A stretch of 64,000 nucleotides of DNA from NCBI RefSeq assembly GCF_030433645.1, contig NZ_JAROCG010000001.1, forward strand, positions 1,674,001-1,738,000. Reading direction: 5' to 3'. Below the pieces are notes generated by a model. It had not been told where the DNA came from, did not search any database, and saw only the letters and a program-made list of their open reading frames with translations. The position numbers and the translations under genes were made by a program. Positions 61,269 to 64,000 of this stretch are shown here, piece by piece. Positions within the stretch are counted from its first letter, which is position 1. Each line of letters starts with the position of its first letter. This DNA comes from Arthrobacter burdickii. Lineage in GTDB: Bacteria > Actinomycetota > Actinomycetes > Actinomycetales > Micrococcaceae.

Positions 61269-61315
61269 TTGACCATTGATACGATTCAACCTACGCTGTG
61301 GGATAACGCTTTCCC
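61269..61315 (+). promoter_or_regulatory. ABC importer promoter TTGACC-N17-TACGCT with two LacI-like operators
   Basis: TTGACC (61269-61274) and TACGCT (61292-61297) are 17 bp apart. One palindrome, TTGATACGATTCAA (61276-61289), fills the spacer. A second, GGGATAACGCTTTCCC (61300-61315), covers the predicted +1. The second resembles the operators at 45105, 48748 and 56840. Repression by one or two LacI-family proteins is likely. Confidence 0.7.
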
Positions 61316-61362
61316 AAGGCGTCCCACGATGGCTGACGAAGAAGTTTTCCAGGAGGACAAAG

Positions 61363-62655
61363 ATGTTCCGCACACTCTCACGGCGCACCCTGACGGGCGT
61401 TGCAGCCCTGGCCGTTACCGGCCTGGCCCTGACCGGTTGCGGCGGCGGCGGTGGCGAACCCGCAGCGCTGGACACCGAGGAAGAGATCACCCTCAACTAC
61501 ACGTTCTGGGGCAACGACGATCGCGCCGCCCGCTATGACAAGGCCATCGCGGCGTTCGAGGAGAAGTTCCCGAACATCACGATCAACGACACGTTCACCG
61601 ACTACCCCTCGTACTGGGAGAAGCGCCAGACCGAAGCTGCAGGCGGTGGGCTGCCGGACGTCATGCAGTTCGACTACACCTACCTCCGCCAGTACGGCGA
61701 CAACGGCCTGCTGCTGAACCTCGAGGACTACTTCGGCAACGGCATCACCACCGACGCCATCGATGAGAGCCTGCTGTCCACCGGCAAGCTCGAGGACGGC
61801 ACGTTCGCCATCCCCACCGGTTACAGTGCGTGGTCCGTGTTCCAGAACCCGGCGCTGCTCGCCGAAGCCGGCGTCGAGCCCTACGAGGGCGGCACGAGCT
61901 GGGACGACTACGACGCGTACATGGCATCCGTGACCGACGCCACGGGCGGCAAGGTGTACGGAGGAACCGACACCACCCAGCGCATCCAGGACCTCGAGCT
62001 GAAGCTGCGCCAGGAGGGCCGCGAGCTGTTCACCGAGGACGGGGAGCTCAACTTCACGCAGGAGGAGCTCGCCGCGCACTGGACCGAGGGCCAGGAGAAC
62101 CGCGACAAGGTCACGGTCCCGCAGAGCAAGCTCGAGGAGATCAACCCGGTCTCCGGCTTCGGTGGGAACCTGACCACCAGCGAGATGAGCTGGAGCAACT
62201 TCCTCGGCGGCTACCTGGGTGACTCCGGTGCCGAGGAGATCACCATCGTCGCTCCTCCCACCGACAACCCGGATGAGAAGGACCTCTACCGCAAGGTCGG
62301 CCTGATGCAGGCTGCATCCTCCTCGACCGAGCACCCCGAGGCAGCGGCGGCCTTCGTCGACTTCCTCATCAACAGCCCGGAGGTCGGCGAGACCTTCGGT
62401 GCGACACTGGGCATCCCCGCCTCGGAGACGCAGCTCGAGGGTGCGAACCTCGAAGGACCCGACAAGGCCGTCAAGGACTACCTCGATTCCATCTCGGACC
62501 GCATGGGTGACGCTCCGGCCGCACCGGTCGCCGGCTTCGGCGCCATCGAGCAGACCTTCTGGGACCTCGGCAAGTCCATCGGCCTGGGCGCCGTGACCCC
62601 GGAGGACGCGGCGAAGCAGTTCTTCGACGAAGCTTCCGTCACACTCGGTAGCTAG
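61363..62655 (+). CDS. carbohydrate ABC transporter substrate-binding lipoprotein, 430 aa
   Basis: This is an extracellular sugar-binding protein of the family-1 (MalE/UgpB-like) group. The signal peptide ends in LALTGC, giving lipid anchor Cys26. LNYTFWGNDDRAARYDKAIA and FEEKFPNITI open the mature protein, and GGLPDVMQFDYTYLRQYGDNG and a C-terminal AAAFVDFLINSPEVGETFG are standard for the group. The ATG at 61363 follows AGGAGGACAAAG. Two permease genes follow at 16 bp and with a 4-bp overlap. The neighbouring rhamnogalacturonan lyase and esterase suggest a plant cell-wall oligosaccharide as substrate, which is inference. Confidence 0.9.
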   Translation: MFRTLSRRTLTGVAALAVTGLALTGCGGGGGEPAALDTEEEITLNYTFWGNDDRAARYDKAIAAFEEKFPNITINDTFTDYPSYWEKRQTEAAGGGLPDVMQFDYTYLRQYGDNGLLLNLEDYFGNGITTDAIDESLLSTGKLEDGTFAIPTGYSAWSVFQNPALLAEAGVEPYEGGTSWDDYDAYMASVTDATGGKVYGGTDTTQRIQDLELKLRQEGRELFTEDGELNFTQEELAAHWTEGQENRDKVTVPQSKLEEINPVSGFGGNLTTSEMSWSNFLGGYLGDSGAEEITIVAPPTDNPDEKDLYRKVGLMQAASSSTEHPEAAAAFVDFLINSPEVGETFGATLGIPASETQLEGANLEGPDKAVKDYLDSISDRMGDAPAAPVAGFGAIEQTFWDLGKSIGLGAVTPEDAAKQFFDEASVTLGS

Positions 62656-62671
62656 GCAAAGGAGTTCCATC

Positions 62672-63658
62672 GTGACAACGGACTCGGCGCACGCGCCAGC
62701 AACAGCCCGCACCGCCGAATCCGGTGCCCGTCCGGCGGCCCGCCGCCGGACGGGTGCGCCCCGGCCCCGCCGTTCCCGCAGCCGCGACACCGTGGCGGGC
62801 TACGTCTTCCTCTCCCCGTGGCTGCTCGGCTTCATCGGCCTCACCCTCGGCCCCATGGTGGCGTCGCTCTACCTGGCGTTCACCGACTACAACCTCTTCA
62901 CCGCTCCTGAGTGGACCGGGCTCGAGAACCTCACCCGGATGGCCGGGGACGAGAAGTTCTGGAGCTCGGTGAGGATCACCCTGATCTACGTCCTCGTCGG
63001 CACGCCCATCAAGCTCGCAGCCGCACTCGGCGTCGCGATGCTCCTGAACTACAAGGCGCGCGGCACCGGCTTCTTCCGCTCGGCGTTCTACGCCCCCAGC
63101 CTCATCGGAGCGAGCGTCAGCATCGCCATCGTGTGGCGGGCCATGTTCTCCACCGACGGTCCCGTCGACGGCACGCTCAACCTCTTCGGCATCAACCTCG
63201 GAGGGTGGATCGGCAACCCGTCGCTCATCATGCCGATGATGATTCTCCTCGCCATCTGGCAGTTCGGCGCCCCCATGGTCATCTTCCTGGCCGGGCTCAA
63301 AGGGGTTCCCGCGGAACTGTACGAGGCGGCGTCGGTAGATGGGGCCCGCGCCTGGCGCAAGTTCCTCAGCGTGACCGTGCCGATGCTCTCGCCGGTGATC
63401 TTCTTCAACCTGCTGCTCGAGATGATCAACGCCTTCCAGGTGTTCGCCTCGGCGTACATCATCGGCTCGGGAACCGGTGGCCCCGGCGGGGCGACGAACT
63501 TCTACACGGTCTACCTCTACACACGGGCCTTCGCCAACAACCAGATGGGCTACGCGTCCGCCATGGCCTGGGTCCTGCTGCTCGCCGTCGGCGTCCTCGC
63601 CTTCATCCTGTTCCGCACCTCCAGGAGCTGGGTCCACTACGCAGGAGACTCCAAGTGA
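62672..63658 (+). CDS. sugar ABC transporter permease, MalF-type, 328 aa
   Basis: This is the first integral membrane subunit of the importer. After a 45-residue Ala/Arg-rich cytoplasmic leader, six helices are present. The ATPase-contacting EAA loop is visible as LYEAASVDGARAWRKFLSVT, near residues 222-241. WLLGFIGLTLGPMVASLYLAF at about 50-70 is the typical start of MalF-like permeases. The GTG at 62672 follows AAAGGAG. The stop overlaps the second permease gene by 4 bp. It needs a shared ATPase (MsmX-type), not seen in this window. Confidence 0.9.
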   Translation: MTTDSAHAPATARTAESGARPAARRRTGAPRPRRSRSRDTVAGYVFLSPWLLGFIGLTLGPMVASLYLAFTDYNLFTAPEWTGLENLTRMAGDEKFWSSVRITLIYVLVGTPIKLAAALGVAMLLNYKARGTGFFRSAFYAPSLIGASVSIAIVWRAMFSTDGPVDGTLNLFGINLGGWIGNPSLIMPMMILLAIWQFGAPMVIFLAGLKGVPAELYEAASVDGARAWRKFLSVTVPMLSPVIFFNLLLEMINAFQVFASAYIIGSGTGGPGGATNFYTVYLYTRAFANNQMGYASAMAWVLLLAVGVLAFILFRTSRSWVHYAGDSK

Positions 63659-64000
63659 CCACCATCGAATCGAACCCTGCCGTCCCGGTGCCCGTGAACC
63701 CCGACGGTCCCTCGCTGAACGCGCCCCGGCGCCGCCCGCTGCGGCGCCACATCCCGACCGCCATCTGGATCATCGGCATCGTCGCCCTCACCGCGATCGT
63801 GCTGTACCCGCTGCTGTGGATGGTCTCGGCCTCGCTGAAGCCCAACTCCGAGTTCGGCAGCAACCAGGGCTTCTTCCCCGAGAACCCGACCTTCGACAAC
63901 TTCGTCAAGGTGATGCAGGGCATCGCCGGCATCCCGACCTGGAAGTTCTTCCTCAACTCCCTGCTGCTCGGTGTCGGGGCGGTCATCGGCACCGTCATCT
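63655..64000 (+). CDS. sugar ABC transporter permease, MalG-type, N-terminal part (runs off window end)
   Basis: The second membrane subunit begins at GTG 63655, overlapping the previous stop (GTGA). About 115 codons are in the window. A 40-residue cytoplasmic leader is followed by the first helix (AIWIIGIVALTAIVLYPLLW), then VSASLKPNSEFG, the usual MalG opening. The segment FFLNSLLLGVGAVIGTVI begins the second helix. The EAA loop and the rest lie beyond the window. Confidence 0.88.
   Translation, partial: MTTIESNPAVPVPVNPDGPSLNAPRRRPLRRHIPTAIWIIGIVALTAIVLYPLLWMVSASLKPNSEFGSNQGFFPENPTFDNFVKVMQGIAGIPTWKFFLNSLLLGVGAVIGTVI

Noticed and set aside
1-64000. CRISPR array, prophage, insertion sequence or integrative element
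   Set aside because: No regularly spaced repeats, transposase, integrase or phage structural genes were found, and base composition is even throughout.

Overview
The window is high-GC DNA with dense, mostly short intergenic gaps, frequent GTG starts and 1-4 bp stop/start overlaps. The gene set (F420/LLM-type oxidoreductase, GAF-ANTAR regulator, TreX/TreY/TreZ trehalose route, bifunctional Nnr, type I pantothenate kinase, mannitol PTS, DUF4383, DUF993) points to an actinobacterium, most likely Arthrobacter or a close relative in Micrococcaceae. I see no rRNA, tRNA, CRISPR array, prophage or insertion sequence, so this looks like ordinary chromosome. The assignment to a genus is inference from gene content.

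Layout. 1-5.1 kb: 5' end of a NarK-type nitrate/nitrite transporter, small unknown proteins, an alpha/beta hydrolase, a diacylglycerol-kinase-like lipid kinase, a DUF4383 membrane protein and a flavin/F420-type oxidoreductase. 5.3-8.8 kb: an APC-superfamily permease translationally coupled to a TrkH potassium channel subunit. 8.8-12 kb: an ECF41-type sigma factor overlapping an FAD oxidoreductase gene, with a matching ECF41 promoter upstream, then an aminoglycoside-phosphotransferase-like protein. 12-15.5 kb: a hypothetical gene, GabP-like permease, VOC protein and SDR. 15.5-21.4 kb: housekeeping block vanY-coaA (minus), then glmS, acpS, nnr. 21.5-27.8 kb: glgX-treY-treZ, converting glycogen or maltodextrin to trehalose. 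28-34.3 kb: diguanylate cyclase, aldo/keto reductase, HpaI-type aldolase, GH4 phospho-glycosidase, PfkB kinase and a GIY-YIG-like protein. 34.5-38.5 kb: alr-tsaE-tsaB-rimI-tsaD (D-alanine supply and tRNA t6A modification). 38.5-40.2 kb: an MFS exporter and ArsR regulator with a visible operator. 40.4-52.7 kb: SRPBCC and SnoaL-like proteins, a three-gene sugar catabolic operon (Gfo/Idh - DUF993 - TIM-barrel isomerase), a tandem-duplicated small protein pair, a GAF-ANTAR regulator, a LacI regulator, a second Gfo/Idh with a DUF6807 protein, and ptsI. 52.8-56.7 kb: tetR-mtlA-mtlD for mannitol uptake. 56.9-64 kb: secreted rhamnogalacturonan lyase, a BLUF photoreceptor, a CE7 acetyl esterase, and a sugar ABC importer running off the window end.

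Regulatory logic. Four LacI-type half-palindromic operators with an AAGCGCTT-like core lie upstream of the Gfo/DUF993 operon, the second Gfo operon, the rhamnogalacturonan lyase and the ABC importer. Three of them sit just downstream of a recognisable -10 box. This suggests a plant-polysaccharide or sugar regulon, though which LacI protein binds each site cannot be told from sequence. Many transcription units (glmS, nnr, the VOC gene, tsaB, tetR, the BLUF gene and others) have a TANNNT box 6-7 nt before the start codon and no Shine-Dalgarno sequence, so leaderless transcription is probably common here.
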